A stretch of DNA of 64,000 nt from Prorocentrum cordatum (lineage: Eukaryota > Sar > Dinophyceae > Prorocentrales > Prorocentraceae), in contig CAUYUJ010014334.1 in NCBI GenBank assembly GCA_963575745.1, positions 32,501 to 96,500 of the forward strand, given 5' to 3'. This document shows positions 54,491 through 64,000 of this stretch, in pieces. The number at the start of each line of letters is the position of its first letter. Position 1 is the first letter of the stretch. Position numbers and translations under genes: made by a program. The notes under the pieces are model-generated. The model did no database searches and had not been told where the DNA came from. It was given only the letters and a program-made list of their open reading frames with translations.

Positions 54491-55372
54491 GGCACGTGAA
54501 AACAAGCATTTCACTTGAGAGATCCTCTGAATTCTGGTCCTCAGGAAAGGACACTATATAACACAAAACAAGCGCTTTGCTCGAGACATCCTCAACAAAC
54601 TCTGAAACAACAAGCGTTTCGCTCGAGACATCCTCAAAACTCATTCCGCCGGCCCTAGGCGACCTCACTATTTATGGCAAAGTCATTCCGCCGGCCCTAC
54701 AGCCGTCGAAACCGGGGGTAAACATATCAAAAGGAAACCCTGGGCCCCCGCCCTTTCCGAGAACAACCAGCGAATTAGTCAAGACATCCTCGAAATTCCT
54801 GCGCGAGGGACGCGGCACGCGCGAGACATCCTCGGAATGCCTGCGCGCGGGACGCTTTTCCGCGTCGCGGTCGGGGCTCCAAACTTTGTTTATTTCCCAG
54901 GATTCTGCTGAAAATGCCCCGCACCGTCTTTTTTACAAAGGAATACGGTGGTCCGCGGACTCAGTTATTTATCGAGGGTCCAAGCTGGGGGGCTCACTTT
55001 CCTCGAGCGGGCACGCGCGAAACGCATTTGTTTCACGCCGAGCTGGACTTTACCTCGTTTTCTATCGAGCGGAAATCCGCTGGCCTCCTTCAAGTCAAAA
55101 CCGTGGGTAAACCATCTAAAAGAGAACCCTTCAAGGCGGAGCCCTTTCCGGGAACAAGCGGTTCGTTCGAAACATCCGCAACAAACGAACATGCTGTCTT
55201 TACGCTGTGCTTTATCGATCAGAACTTCAAAAAAAACAGCGTTTCGCTCGAGAAATCCTCAACGTTTACAGTATTTCGTTGGCCCGTCTCGACATCGAAA
55301 TATATTACAGATGACAACAGGAAATGACTTCGCCGGCCCGTCTCAAGTCGTCCCCGCGGGTGAAGCCTCTCA
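54491..55372. other. Scattered GCGTTTCGCTCGAGACATCC modules, no gene
   Basis: At least five isolated copies of the TTTCGCTCGAGACATCC core (54,580-54,640, 55,140-55,170, 55,240-55,260) alternate with CCGCCGGCCC/CAAGTCG and CCCTGGGCCCCCGCCC modules. Confidence 0.55.
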
Positions 55373-56310
55373 CATGATCGACCCACGAACCCAGAGATGA
55401 ATATAGAAATGTGAGGCATGGTAACGTTTTCAAGACATCTGATCGGGCGACGGACAATTGCAACGCTGAGTGTATCGATCTTGACGTACCGTGCCAGGGG
55501 CTGTGCTGTGCTGCGTCGTGCTGCACTGCGATGTGCCATGCTGTGATTGTGCTCTATAGCGTTGTGGATCGAGTCTTCTTCTGCATCCGAGACCTGACCG
55601 AACTGATCTGGATCTTGAGCTCGAGCTTCCTGAGCACATAGTAGCTGCCCCAGAGCTAGTTGGAGTGGAAACGTGCGGGACGTTCAATCAACTCGACCTC
55701 AAAATCCGACTCGGCTCCGAAAAGGAACGACACGACTCGGGGCACAGGCTCACGGACGCGCTACAGGATGTGCCAGGGACACAACATGGGATGCGCCAGG
55801 GGGCGTGTCAGGGGAGGTATCAGGGGACGTGCCCTGGACGTGTCAGGGGCCTGCCACGGACGTGCCAAGGCTCGTGCCATTGGGCGGCCAGAGGACGTCA
55901 TGCCAAGGGACTTTGCAAGGGGCGCGCCACAGAACGGGCAAAGGAAACACCTAGGGACGAGCCAGGAAACGCGGCAGAGGACAGGCCACGGAACGTGCCA
56001 CGCCGAGCAGCGTGCCAGGGGACGTGCCAGGGCACGTCAAGCCACAACGTCGCAAGGGACGCGCCAGGGGACGCGCCAGGGGACGCCCGACGGACGGGCG
56101 GGGTTGGACCGCGACGCACTCTACTGCGATAAGCGTCTCTTGCGATACATTCTCAACACATCCTCATGCTAGACATCTGGACGACCTGGACACGTGAAAA
56201 CAAGCGTCTCGCTCGCGATGTCCTCAGTAAATCCTGATGCTAGACATCTGCCTGGGCAACCTGGAGGCGTGAAAACAAGCGTCTCGCTCGAGACATCCTC
56301 AAGACCTGGG
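55373..56310 (+). repeat. Composite unit: module M + GGACGTGCC array + 75-bp satellite
   Basis: M at 55,373-55,662; a bridge (GGAAACGTGCGGGACGTTCA ... AAGGAACGACACGAC) shared with 41,395-41,460; GGACGTGCC array at 55,740-56,095; then about two 75-bp units. Confidence 0.9.
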
Positions 56311-57369
56311 CACGTTAAAACAAGCCGTGCACCTGAGACATCCTCTAAATTCTGGTCCCCAGGAGAGGAACGATCTATAGCCCAAAACAAACGGTTCGCT
56401 CGAGATATCCTCAACACATTATGCAACAACAAGCGTTTCGCTCTAGTCATCCGCAACAGACGAACATGCTTACTTCACCTTGTACTTTATCGATCGGAAC
56501 TTCCATTCCAGCGCTTCGCTCGGGACATCCTCAAACATCAGTTTGCCGGCTCATCTCGACCTCGTTCCCTATCACAAAGAATATCAGAACACAACGTCGC
56601 CCGGCCCTTCTCAAGTCGCCCCCGGGGGCAAAAACCTCTAAGAGTGAACCCTGGACTGGCGCTCTTTCCGGGGAAAGCCAGCGCAACGGGAAGGGATGGG
56701 TGGGAGGGGTAGGATCTCACAGGGCTGAACCTCAAAGGTGTTTTTCGTTTTCGTTTTGTTTTCGTTTTCCCTAGCTTTTGTCTCCAATCCGCCTTTGCTG
56801 CAAAACGAAGTCGAAACGAAAACGGCCAACGAAATCGCCGAAAATACCATTTGGGTCCAGCCCTGGTATCTCAGAGATGGCGCGAGCGCACCTGGCTTGT
56901 CCGTCCCCCCCTCCCTGGACCCCCGCTGGACCCGCGCTGCCCCTCCGGAGGTATTTCTTGAACTTCTCGCCCTTCGCGTTGTTGATGTGCAGCTGGATGT
57001 CGTCGTTGCTTCGGCCTCGTCGCTAGAAAGAGGGAGGGGAAGGAAGGGGATACGAGGGAGGGAGGAAACACGAAGGGAGGGAGGGATACGAGGGAGGGAG
57101 GGATACGAGGGATACGAGGGAGGGATACGAAGGAGGGAAGGGGATACGAGGGAGGGAGGGATACGAGGGAGGGAGGGTGGTATAGGAAAGGAAAGGGGGC
57201 GAGAAGACTTGCCAGACTCGACCCGAGACTGCCGTTGCACTCGCATGGCGGTTTAGAGCGCAAGATGCACAAGCCCACCTCTGACCCGCAACCAGCAGAC
57301 TCAGAGGATGAGCTCTCGTCGCGCCAAACTCCCCTGGGACCGTCCAGGGCAATGGTGCCCGACCGAACT
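56311..57369. other. Dispersed modules and a GAGGGAGGGATAC minisatellite
   Basis: TTTCGCTCGAGA modules at 56,395-56,540. A minisatellite of 9-17-bp units (GAGGGAGGGATAC) at 57,045-57,185. TTTTCGTTTTCGTTTTG at 56,740-56,770. No gene. Confidence 0.6.
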
Positions 57370-58930
57370 TACGAGGACGGAGGAGGGGAGGCAGCAGAGG
57401 GGAAATGAGGAGGGAGCGCGACGAGTCTGCGCCGACCCTCGCGCGTGCGGGGACAGAAAGAGGAGGCTGCATCGAGGGCTGCATCGCCGAATCTGGCCCT
57501 CGGACCGCAGCAACCCTCCCGTCCTTCGCGCCTCCTCCCGTGGGCCCTCGGGCCATCGCGACTGGGGAGGCGGCAGGAGTCCTCGCAAGAACCCCTCCCA
57601 CAGGCAGAGCTCGCGCGCACGCTTGCGCCACCGCCAGCACTCCCCTGGGCGTACTGCACCCGCGTCCGCGCTGCAAGGCCCGTGAATCGGCACCTCTCGG
57701 CCAGCTCCTGCAGATGCAGCGTGTCCCCAAGCACGCCGCGGCAAGCGGCTGGCCCCGAAGCGCCTCCGCACGCGTCGAGCAGCTCCACGCACGCGCCAAG
57801 CAAATGCCCGTGCGCCAGACACCGCGGGAGTACCAAGCTGGGCGCCGCACGCTGGGCAGCCGTGGCTGTCATAGCGGCCGTGCTCTGGTCACCACACCAC
57901 TGCAGGCACGCGCGCTGTCACCCTGGCCCATGACCAAGCAAATGATGTTCCAACCTACTTTAGCCTTGACCATCAGAAAGAATTCGAGCTACCGGAACTT
58001 GAGGGTTCTCAAGTGTCGGGCCCTGGGAGGCGACACTCGTTCGACACTGCCTCGACGCTTTTCTGGGTGCTCGAAACTATGTCTGGGATGTGGTCCGTCA
58101 GCACGATGGGAGCAGCGTGAGACCACGCCCGAAAGCAGCGCCACACGCTCGCCCCCCACCGCACCAAGTGGAGCCCCGAGGCCGGCGGCGGCCGAAGCGG
58201 CAGAAATCCGCGCGACGGGACCAGGCCCTCCTCGCTGAGGGGCTGCCAGCGGCAGCAAGCACCATGCCCGCTCCTGCTCGCGCTCCACTGGAGCAAAGAA
58301 CTCGTGCTTCCACTGAGAAGCGGCCAGCTTCTGCGGCTGCGGGGACGTACGCTGAGACTCGCGAGGCGCGTCCACCGGAACGTCGGCTCGCACTTGCAGG
58401 TGCGCAATCACCTCCGCCGCGTGCTCGAGCCACGTGGCGCCCCGGACCAGCCGGGAACCAGCCGCTGCAGGCGCGACCGGGTTAGCTGCAGGCAGCGCCA
58501 GCAGGCGCGCGCGGCCCAAGGCGATGCGCTGCAACAGCCTGGCACCCCGGCGCGTGAGCCTCGGCGTCTCTGCTGGCGTGCAAGCGCGTGCCCTCCCGTA
58601 ACGCCCAGCAGCAACTTGGCCGCCTCACACTGGACAGCGCTCAGGCGAGTCGCTGCTGCCCGCCAGCCAGGCCCAGAACTGGCCAGGAGCTCCGCGCCGT
58701 AGAGAAGCCGCCGCTTCGGCCCGAGACGGCAGCTGTGCAGATGGAAGCGGCATCCCAAAGCCACGCTGCTCCGCCGCCGCCACCAACTTCTGCGTGCCGT
58801 CCCGTAGCCGTGCGCACACCCGCCCCGACAGGGCGCGGAGGGCCAGCTCACTGTCCACCTGCACCTCCAGCATGTCCAACCAATCCGTCAGCCACGCCCG
58901 ACACGGTCCCAGAGCCAATCCCCACCTATA
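57370..58930 (-). pseudogene. Decayed LINE ORF2 fragment (region after the RT core)
   Basis: The minus strand carries LINE-like pieces spread over several frames. 58,918-58,625 has LTDWLDMLEVQVDSELALRA. 58,851-58,410 has RRLLYGAELLASSGPGWRA and LSAVQCEAAKLLLGVTGG, matching the post-RT pattern (LYG-x-E ... LQ-x-x-x-AK-x-LLG) of LINE ORF2 proteins. 58,534-58,000 has LGRARLLALPAANPVA and ATWLEHAAEVIAHLQVRADV. No endonuclease or catalytic RT motif is left. It is 5'-truncated at about 58,930, beside a short CCGACCGCCATCAC duplication. No RNase H core was recognised here, so its relation to the 44-46 kb remnant is open. Confidence 0.55.
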
Positions 58931-59048
58931 ACGGGTTCGCCACGCCGACCGCCATCACAGTCGGCCGACCGCCATCACGGTCGGAGGGGGGTAGGATACC
59001 CTCAAGGCACCGGGCAGACAAGAGACAACTGGGGACTCGAAGCCGACG

Positions 59049-59153
59049 CTCGCCATCGCTCGGACGTCCATTTTTTGGGTTTTTTTCGGTTTCGTGCGTG
59101 GTTTTTTCGCGACATGATCAAGGAAAGTACGCACACGTCCGAGCGATGCCAAG
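59049..59153 (+). mobile_element. MITE family F, copy 6 (short)
   Basis: CTCGCCATCGCTCGGACG start, T-rich interior, CGTCCGAGCGATGCCAAG end. 105 bp; the CTCCTCGATGG segment is deleted. Confidence 0.85.
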
Positions 59154-59646
59154 GCCGCACCTCCTTCCTGGACGTCCGACGCCTTGATCTTTTCAACCCG
59201 CACGCCCCTGCCGTTTCTGCCGTTTCTCGCTGAGCCAGCGTCTGTGCAGCAGGCCCAAGGCGCGGATCGCAAGCAGCGACCCCCCAGAGGTCGTGCCCAC
59301 GCTCGAACGACGGCCATGGGCCCCCGACCCCGACGAACGAAGAGAGGAACGAGGACCCCGCACGCCCCTGAGGTCTCGACCCTCCCCAAGGGGCAGGTCG
59401 TCTCGGAGGGGAGGCCCGGAGGCGGAGCAGCCTCGGGCTCGGGCTTCGGCGGCAGAGCGAGCGGGAGAACCACGAGGAGACCGACGGGGGGAGGGGGGGG
59501 CGAGCAGGGAGGGTAGGAGAGGAGGAGTAGGACGAGGAGGAGGAGGAGGCGAACAATCAGAAGCAAGGAGCGGGAGCGAGGAGGGAGGGAGGCGAAAGAC
59601 GACGCGGAGGCCGAGGAGCGGGCGCAGGAGGACCCACTGCAAAACC
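59154..59646. other. No gene seen
   Basis: G+C-rich with Arg/Gly-rich frames on both strands and a short GGA-rich stretch at 59,520-59,550. Confidence 0.5.
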
Positions 59647-60400
59647 CATGATCGACCAACGAACCCGGGAAGGAAAAAAGACATGTAAGGCATGGCAGCG
59701 TTTTCAAGACACCTGATTGGGCGACGGGCACTTGCAATGCTGAGTGTATCGATCTTGGCGTGCCGTGCCAGGAGCTGTGCTGTGCTGCTCCGTGCTGAGT
59801 TGCGATGTGCCATGCCGCGATCGTGCTCTAAAGCGTTGTGGATCGAGTCCCCCTTTGCATCCTATTCCTGACCGAACTGATCTGGATCTTCAGCTCGAGC
59901 TGCCTGAGCACATAGCTGCTCCAGAGTCAATTGACAGGGATGCACGCCAGGGGGACGCGCCGCGGAACGTTCGAAGGGACGCGCCAGGGGTCGTGCCAAA
60001 GGACGCACCGCGGGACGTGCCAAATGTACGCGCTACGGAACGTGCCAATGGACGTGCAACGGGACGTGCCAGAGGACGCGCCGCGCGACGTGCCAGGAGG
60101 ACTCGCCACGGGACGCGCCACTGAACGTGCCAGGGAACGCGCCAGGCGACGCGCCAGGGAACGTGCCAGGGAACGCGTCGGGGAACGTGCCGCGGGACGT
60201 CCCTGACCCAGGGCCAAGATCCCTTGTATATTGCGATGCGTCCGCGCTCCCAGGGCCACGATCCATCGTGAATTACGCTGCGTCCGCGCTCCCTGGACCA
60301 CGATCCTACTTAAACTACGCTGCGTCCGCGCTCCCAGGGCCGCGATCCATCGTACAGTACACTCCGTCCGCCCACCCAGGGCCACGTTTCCTAGTAAATT
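59647..60400 (+). repeat. Composite unit: module M + GGACGTGCC array + 42-bp array
   Basis: M at 59,647-59,931, GGACGTGCC array at 59,940-60,205, four to five 42-bp units at 60,212-60,400. Confidence 0.9.
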
Positions 60401-61264
60401 ATTCGCCGGCCCAACGGGCCAGAGGCGTGCTAAGATCTCCGGTAACTGGTAAACAATATTTCTAGTTCGCGCGCGCGGGGCGGGCCCTGGGGATCCCCGG
60501 ACGAAAAGTCCCGGCAGACTCCCGGCAAGGTCCCGGCAAGTTCGGTTCAAGGATGCCGGAACTCTTTTTCGGAGCCCGGGCTCCAAATCGGTCCAAGAGG
60601 GCCCCGGGAGGCCTTCCAGACGGTCCGAGAGGGCCCCGAGACGCCGCAAGATCACTCCAAGACGCCCAAGATGGCCTCAAGACGGCCCAACAAGCCTTCA
60701 AGACGCCCCAAGAGGTCCCTAAGCGGCGTCCCAAGAGGGTCTCCACAAGCAAAAATCTTCCCATTCTCTTAGGAAAACGTATATTTTTAACATATCCGCC
60801 TCTTCGGCTCTCACACCGTCCAAGGCGGTCCAAGAGGCCCCCAAGATCGCCCCAAGACGGGCCGAGAGGCCCTCAAGACCGCTCAAAGACGGCCCAAGAG
60901 CGCCGCAAGAAGGCCCAAGAAACCCTCAAGACGGCCCAAGAGGGCCCCAAGACGGCCCCAAGATGGGGTCCAGAGGGAGAACCTGAACGGAAATTTCGAG
61001 CTTTCGGCCCAAACACGCCCCCAGGAGGCCCCTAGAAGCCCCCAAGTGGCCCCAAGAGCCCCCCAAGAAGCCTCAAGAGAGCCCCAAGAGGCCCCCAAGA
61101 GGCCCCCAGGAGGCCCCCAGGAGGCCCCCAAGAGGCCCCCCAGACCCCCCCCCAGAAGCCCCCAAGAGGCCCCAGGAGGCTCCCAAAATGCCCACGCGAG
61201 TGCAGGCAAGTGCCAGCGATGCTATAAGACGGGCCGGCGGAATGAGCGAAGCGATTAAATTTTG
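60401..61264. repeat. CCCAAGAGG / CCCAAGACGG low-complexity repeats
   Basis: 60,590-60,740 and 60,820-60,970 contain loosely spaced GGCCC(C)AAGA(G/C)GG units. 61,025-61,190 is a tighter 12-bp repeat (GGCCCCCAAGAG, GGCCCCCAGGAG). No gene. Confidence 0.7.
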
Positions 61265-61668
61265 TGTCAGCCCCCCGAGGGATCAAGGGCCACCATGCAT
61301 CGTAAATTACACTGCGTCCGCGCTGCCAGGGCCACGATCCATTATAAATTACGCTGCGTCCGCGCTTCCAGGCCTACGATCCTTTGTAAATTACGCTGCG
61401 TCCGCTCTCCCTGGGCAACGATCCCTTGTAAACTACTGCGTCCGCGCTCCCGCTGTGTCAGCGCTCCCAGGGCCACGTTCCCTCGTGAATTACGCTGCGT
61501 CCGCACCCCCAGGGCCAAGATACCTCCTAAATTACGCTGCGTCCGCGCTCGCGCTCCCAGGGCCACGATGCATCGTAAATTACGCGGCGTCCGCGCTCAC
61601 AGGGCCACGATCCATCGTGAATTACGCTGCGTCCGCGCTGCCAGGGCCACGATCCCTGGTAAATCCGC
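61265..61668 (+). repeat. 42-bp 'CCAGGGCCACG' satellite, block 4
   Basis: About nine units, some with internal deletions; landmarks CCAGGGCCACGATCC, TAAATTACGCTGCGTCCGCG. Here it is not preceded by module M. Confidence 0.9.
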
Positions 61669-61719
61669 AGACCCTGTCGGCGTGTGGAAGACGTATCCTG
61701 GTCTCGTCATCTTGCGTGG

Positions 61720-62275
61720 GTCGTCGTCGCCCACGAGATCGTCACGTCGGCTCCAATAGGGGTGGTCGGCTCGCCTCGGGGGAGGGGAGCTGCCCACGAC
61801 ACCGCCATGTCGGCTCCAAGAGGGGGAGTGGTCGACTCTCCCCAGGCGAGGGGAGCGGCCGCGACCCGGGGGGGAAGCCAATCTGCTTCCCCCCGGACAC
61901 GGGGGGGAAGCCAATCTGAGCAACGTCGCAGCTTACTCGAAGGGAAGCCCCTTCCCTTTGATCCCTTCCCCCCGAGGGGGGCGCGCACACCCGGATACGG
62001 GAGGGGGGGGAGCGCTCCCTTCGGGGGGGGGGGGGAGCGGCCGCGACGCGGAAGGGAGAGGCCGCGACACGGGGGGAAGCCAATCTCAGCAACGTCGTTG
62101 CTTACTCGAAGGGAAGCCCCCTCCCTTTTATCCCTTCCCCCCGAGGGGGGGGGTCCCACCCGGATGCCGGGGGGGGGGGCTGCACCCGGGTGGCTCCCTT
62201 CGGGAGAGGGGAGCGGCCGCGACGCGGAGGGGAAGCCAATCTGAGCAACGTCGGTGTTTACTCGAAGGGGGGGTC
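61720..62275 (+). repeat. ~160-bp tandem repeat, three copies
   Basis: Each copy has GGAGCGGCCGCGAC, GAAGCCAATCTGAGCAACGT, TTACTCGAAGGGAAGCCCC and CCCTTCCCCCCGAGGGGGG. Copies are spaced about 155-170 bp. CCTTCCCCCCGAGGGGGG is nearly palindromic. Confidence 0.85.
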
Positions 62276-62688
62276 CGGGAAGGGGGTCCCAGGGGGGGTC
62301 CCGGGTCAGAATACCACCCTCCCGGGGCCCATGGCCCGCCCTCTCCCTCCATTTCCGTCGAGGGCCGAGGCCTCCAGGGTCGGCGGCACCTGCCGCAAGG
62401 CCTTAGCAATCATACTACGTCCGCACTCCCAGGGCCCCCTAGGGCATTCTTGGGCGTCCAGGCTCCTGGACGTCTCCAAAACAAGCGTGTCGCTCGAGAC
62501 ATCCGCAACAAACGGGAATGCTCTCAACCTACCCTGTGTTCTCTCGATCGGCATTTGAAAAACCAGCCATCCGCGCTGGCGACATCCTCAACTCTCTCAT
62601 TCGCCGGCCCACCTCAGATGAAACTCGCCGGCCCACCTCAAGCCGAGGAGGCCAGGGAGACACAGCCAAGAGCAAGCCTCGGGGATCT
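62276..62688. other. Dispersed modules, no gene
   Basis: Includes a CACTCCCAGGGCCCCCTAGG unit, the CTTGGGCGTCCAGGCTCC junction and a TCGCTCGAGACATCCGCAAC module (62,480-62,512), followed by two CGCCGGCCCACCTCA motifs. Confidence 0.5.
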
Positions 62689-62911
62689 TCTGACCCGGGT
62701 CAATCCAGACCCGGGTCAGCGGGAAACCAAAAACTGCAATGCAGGACAAAAAAACTGCAACGCAGATCTTCGCGAACCCGGGTCAACCAATACGCGCGGC
62801 CGCCTCGCGGCCACGAGCGGCTCCCTAACCCGGGTCAGCCAGAGGGAATCTTCGCAGGACCCTGCAGGATCTGGCGCCCTGGCTGACCCCCGTCTGGATT
62901 GACCCCCGTCT
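62689..62911. mobile_element. Candidate foldback element with GACCCGGGTCA ends
   Basis: Left end CTGACCCGGGTCAATCCAGA then CCCGGGTCAGC; right end GCTGACCCCCGTCTGGATTG then ACCCCCGTC. The right end is the reverse complement of the left with about four mismatches over 29 bp. Two further AACCCGGGTCA motifs lie inside (62,778 and 62,829). Non-coding. Confidence 0.55.
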
Positions 62912-63327
62912 CAAGGCTCCCGATAAGCCCTGGGCCCGAGGCCTCTCCGGGAAGCAGCAGGAAAAGCAGCACAGGCCGCCGCGCGCGGCGGCGGCGAGAG
63001 GCGCGGGCTCGGCGCGCCCTCGCGCTTCACGAAGCCGTAGTCCGCCCGCACCCAGTTCGTGACGGTGCCGCGCTCCCGGGGTCTCCGGCCCCCCGCGGGC
63101 ATCGCGGGCGCCTCCTGGCACCCGCGCCAGGGCCGGGGCGCCGCCACCCGACGCAAGGCGCCGCCGACGGCGTCGCTCCGGGGAGCGCCGGGGGGGTGCG
63201 CCGTCGGTGCCTCCTCCTCCTCGTCCGCTTCGGTCCTCCTCCTCCTCCTCCTCCTCCTCCTCGTCCTCGTGCTTGTCGTTTTGCTCGTTGTCCTTCTGCT
63301 CCCCTCGCTGCCCTCCCCGTCATCCAC
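62911..63327 (-). CDS. Possible exon: N-terminal half of a cold-shock domain
   Basis: The minus-strand frame from about 63,327 (MDDGEGSEGSRRTTSKTTS) passes through an Arg/Glu-rich microsatellite-like stretch to RERGTVTNWVRADYGFVKRE at about 63,077-63,018. GTVTNWV...YGFVK matches the first two strands and the RNP1-like motif of a cold-shock domain (GTVKWFN..KGFGFI in the family). After that the frame becomes low complexity (SPRLSPPPRAAACAA), as if an intron began near GCGAGGGCGCG; dinoflagellates accept GC and GA donors. The middle of the domain (the VFVH segment) was not found. The C-terminal half seen at 47,945-48,022 is on the same strand. Confidence 0.45.
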   Translation of the reverse strand: MDDGEGSEGSRRTTSKTTSTRTRRRRRRRRRTEADEEEEAPTAHPPGAPRSDAVGGALRRVAAPRPWRGCQEAPAMPAGGRRPRERGTVTNWVRADYGFVKREGAPSPRLSPPPRAAACAAFPAASRRGLGPRAYREP

Positions 63328-63621
63328 GCTGCCATCCTCGACATTCGCCGCCTTGTCGTCGCCACGATCCTTGCTTCCCAGAGGGCAGCATCGGCGCTTC
63401 CCGTTCTTGTGCGACCAAGTTCGACGAACAAACCCACAAGAAAACCGCAGGACTCTTCGAGTCTGAGCGCGCCTCCCGTCACTCGGACCCCTTAGCTGGA
63501 GACAATTCGTTAACCCTGGACAAGCAGTGCACGCCAGAGGCGATTCCCGTCAGGCGCCACCGTGCCCGGCGAGCTAGAATCCCAATTGCTGTCTGGCAGG
63601 TTTTTGGCAATCGAAAACGCC

Positions 63622-63801
63622 TACAGTCGCGGCGTTGACCTAAGGAACCCTAAATAAGGAACGAGCCCTCTACTTTCCATAAGTTAAACTTCGATTTCCC
63701 ATCGGAAACCTGAAGAACACCTGAAAAAAACCGTGAAATATTTAAGGAACACGGGGCCCCTCCCTGATGAAAAGCGTTCCTTCTTCAGCGCACCGACAGT
63801 C
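63622..63801 (+). mobile_element. MITE family A, copy 6
   Basis: TA-CAGTCGCGGCGTTGACC start, AAGTTAAACTTCGATTTCCC interior, GCGTTCCTTCTTCAGCGCAC then CGACAGT end. The right inverted repeat is degraded. Confidence 0.8.
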
Positions 63802-63968
63802 CGGCGAATCACCACCGCCCCCTGCCTATTGGAATCGCCCATGTGGCCGAGCGTTGTGGCAAGAGCTTTGCAAAACTATCGGGCCATGTGTTCCCCCAGC
63901 CGTTGTGGAAAACCTTCGGGGAACACTTGGGGGAGGACGGCGGGGAAGATCAGGAGGAGGAGGAGGAA

Positions 63969-64000
63969 CGTGATCGACCCACGATCCCGGAAAGGAATAT
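63969..64000 (+). repeat. Module M, start only (cut by window end)
   Basis: CGTGATCGACCCACGATCCC then GGAAAGGAATAT matches the first 30 bp of module M. Confidence 0.75.

Noticed and set aside
55520-55600. tRNA-like sequence in module M (GTTGTGGATCGAGTCC)
   Set aside because: It resembles a T-arm only loosely; no matching acceptor, D or anticodon stems could be drawn.

Overview
The window looks like nuclear DNA of a dinoflagellate. The deciding evidence is the dinoflagellate spliced leader (DinoSL, the 22-nt mini-exon that is trans-spliced to nuclear mRNAs and begins CCGTAGCCATTTTGGC). It occurs once as a perfect match (37,054-37,075, minus strand), twice with one mismatch (24,177-24,198 plus; 40,562-40,583 minus) and once as a weak relict (50,946-50,967 minus). 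The high G+C, the trinucleotide microsatellites every few kb, the many families of dispersed and tandem repeats and the scarcity of intact genes fit a repeat-rich dinoflagellate chromosome. I cannot name the species.

The best-defined object is an apparently complete non-LTR (LINE-type) retrotransposon at about 31,196-37,075 on the minus strand. It carries an ORF1 with an Arg/Ser/Asp-rich N-terminus and a coiled coil, and an ORF2 with an APE-type endonuclease, a reverse transcriptase and a C-terminal zinc finger, but no RNase H. Its 5' end is an exact DinoSL and it sits inside a (GGA)n microsatellite. A second SL-headed insertion (39,154-40,583, minus) sits inside an (ATG)n microsatellite. A third (24,177-26,601, plus) interrupts a 90-bp satellite and has a 6-bp target-site duplication and a short A tract. 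Together they record integration of trans-spliced transcripts into repeats. Two decayed LINE remnants (44,450-45,850, with RNase H, and 57,370-58,930) belong to at least one other LINE lineage.

Layout: 0.2-1.3 kb 42-bp minisatellite; 1.3-6 kb little; 6.1-7.3 kb a probable frameshifted gene; 8-9.2, 18.2-20.1 and 20.9-21.8 kb three copies of a composite repeat; 9.2-9.4 kb an array of palindromes; 12.3-12.9 kb minisatellite; 14-18.2 kb a cluster of small inverted-repeat elements; 19 kb an assembly gap; 23.7-27.4 kb satellite with the first SL retrocopy; 28-30.3 kb small TA-flanked elements and a long (GTC)n tract; 31.2-37.1 kb the LINE; 38-41 kb microsatellites with the second SL retrocopy; 41-64 kb a modular landscape in which a ~290-bp module, GGACGTGCC arrays, 42-bp and 75-bp arrays and the 90-bp satellite recur in fixed orders.

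Ordinary host genes are hard to see. The best hints are two pieces of a cold-shock domain on the minus strand (63.0 kb and 48.0 kb), which could be exons of one or two genes. Most long open frames here are produced by microsatellites and G+C-rich DNA and are not annotated. No tRNA, rRNA or CRISPR was recognised.
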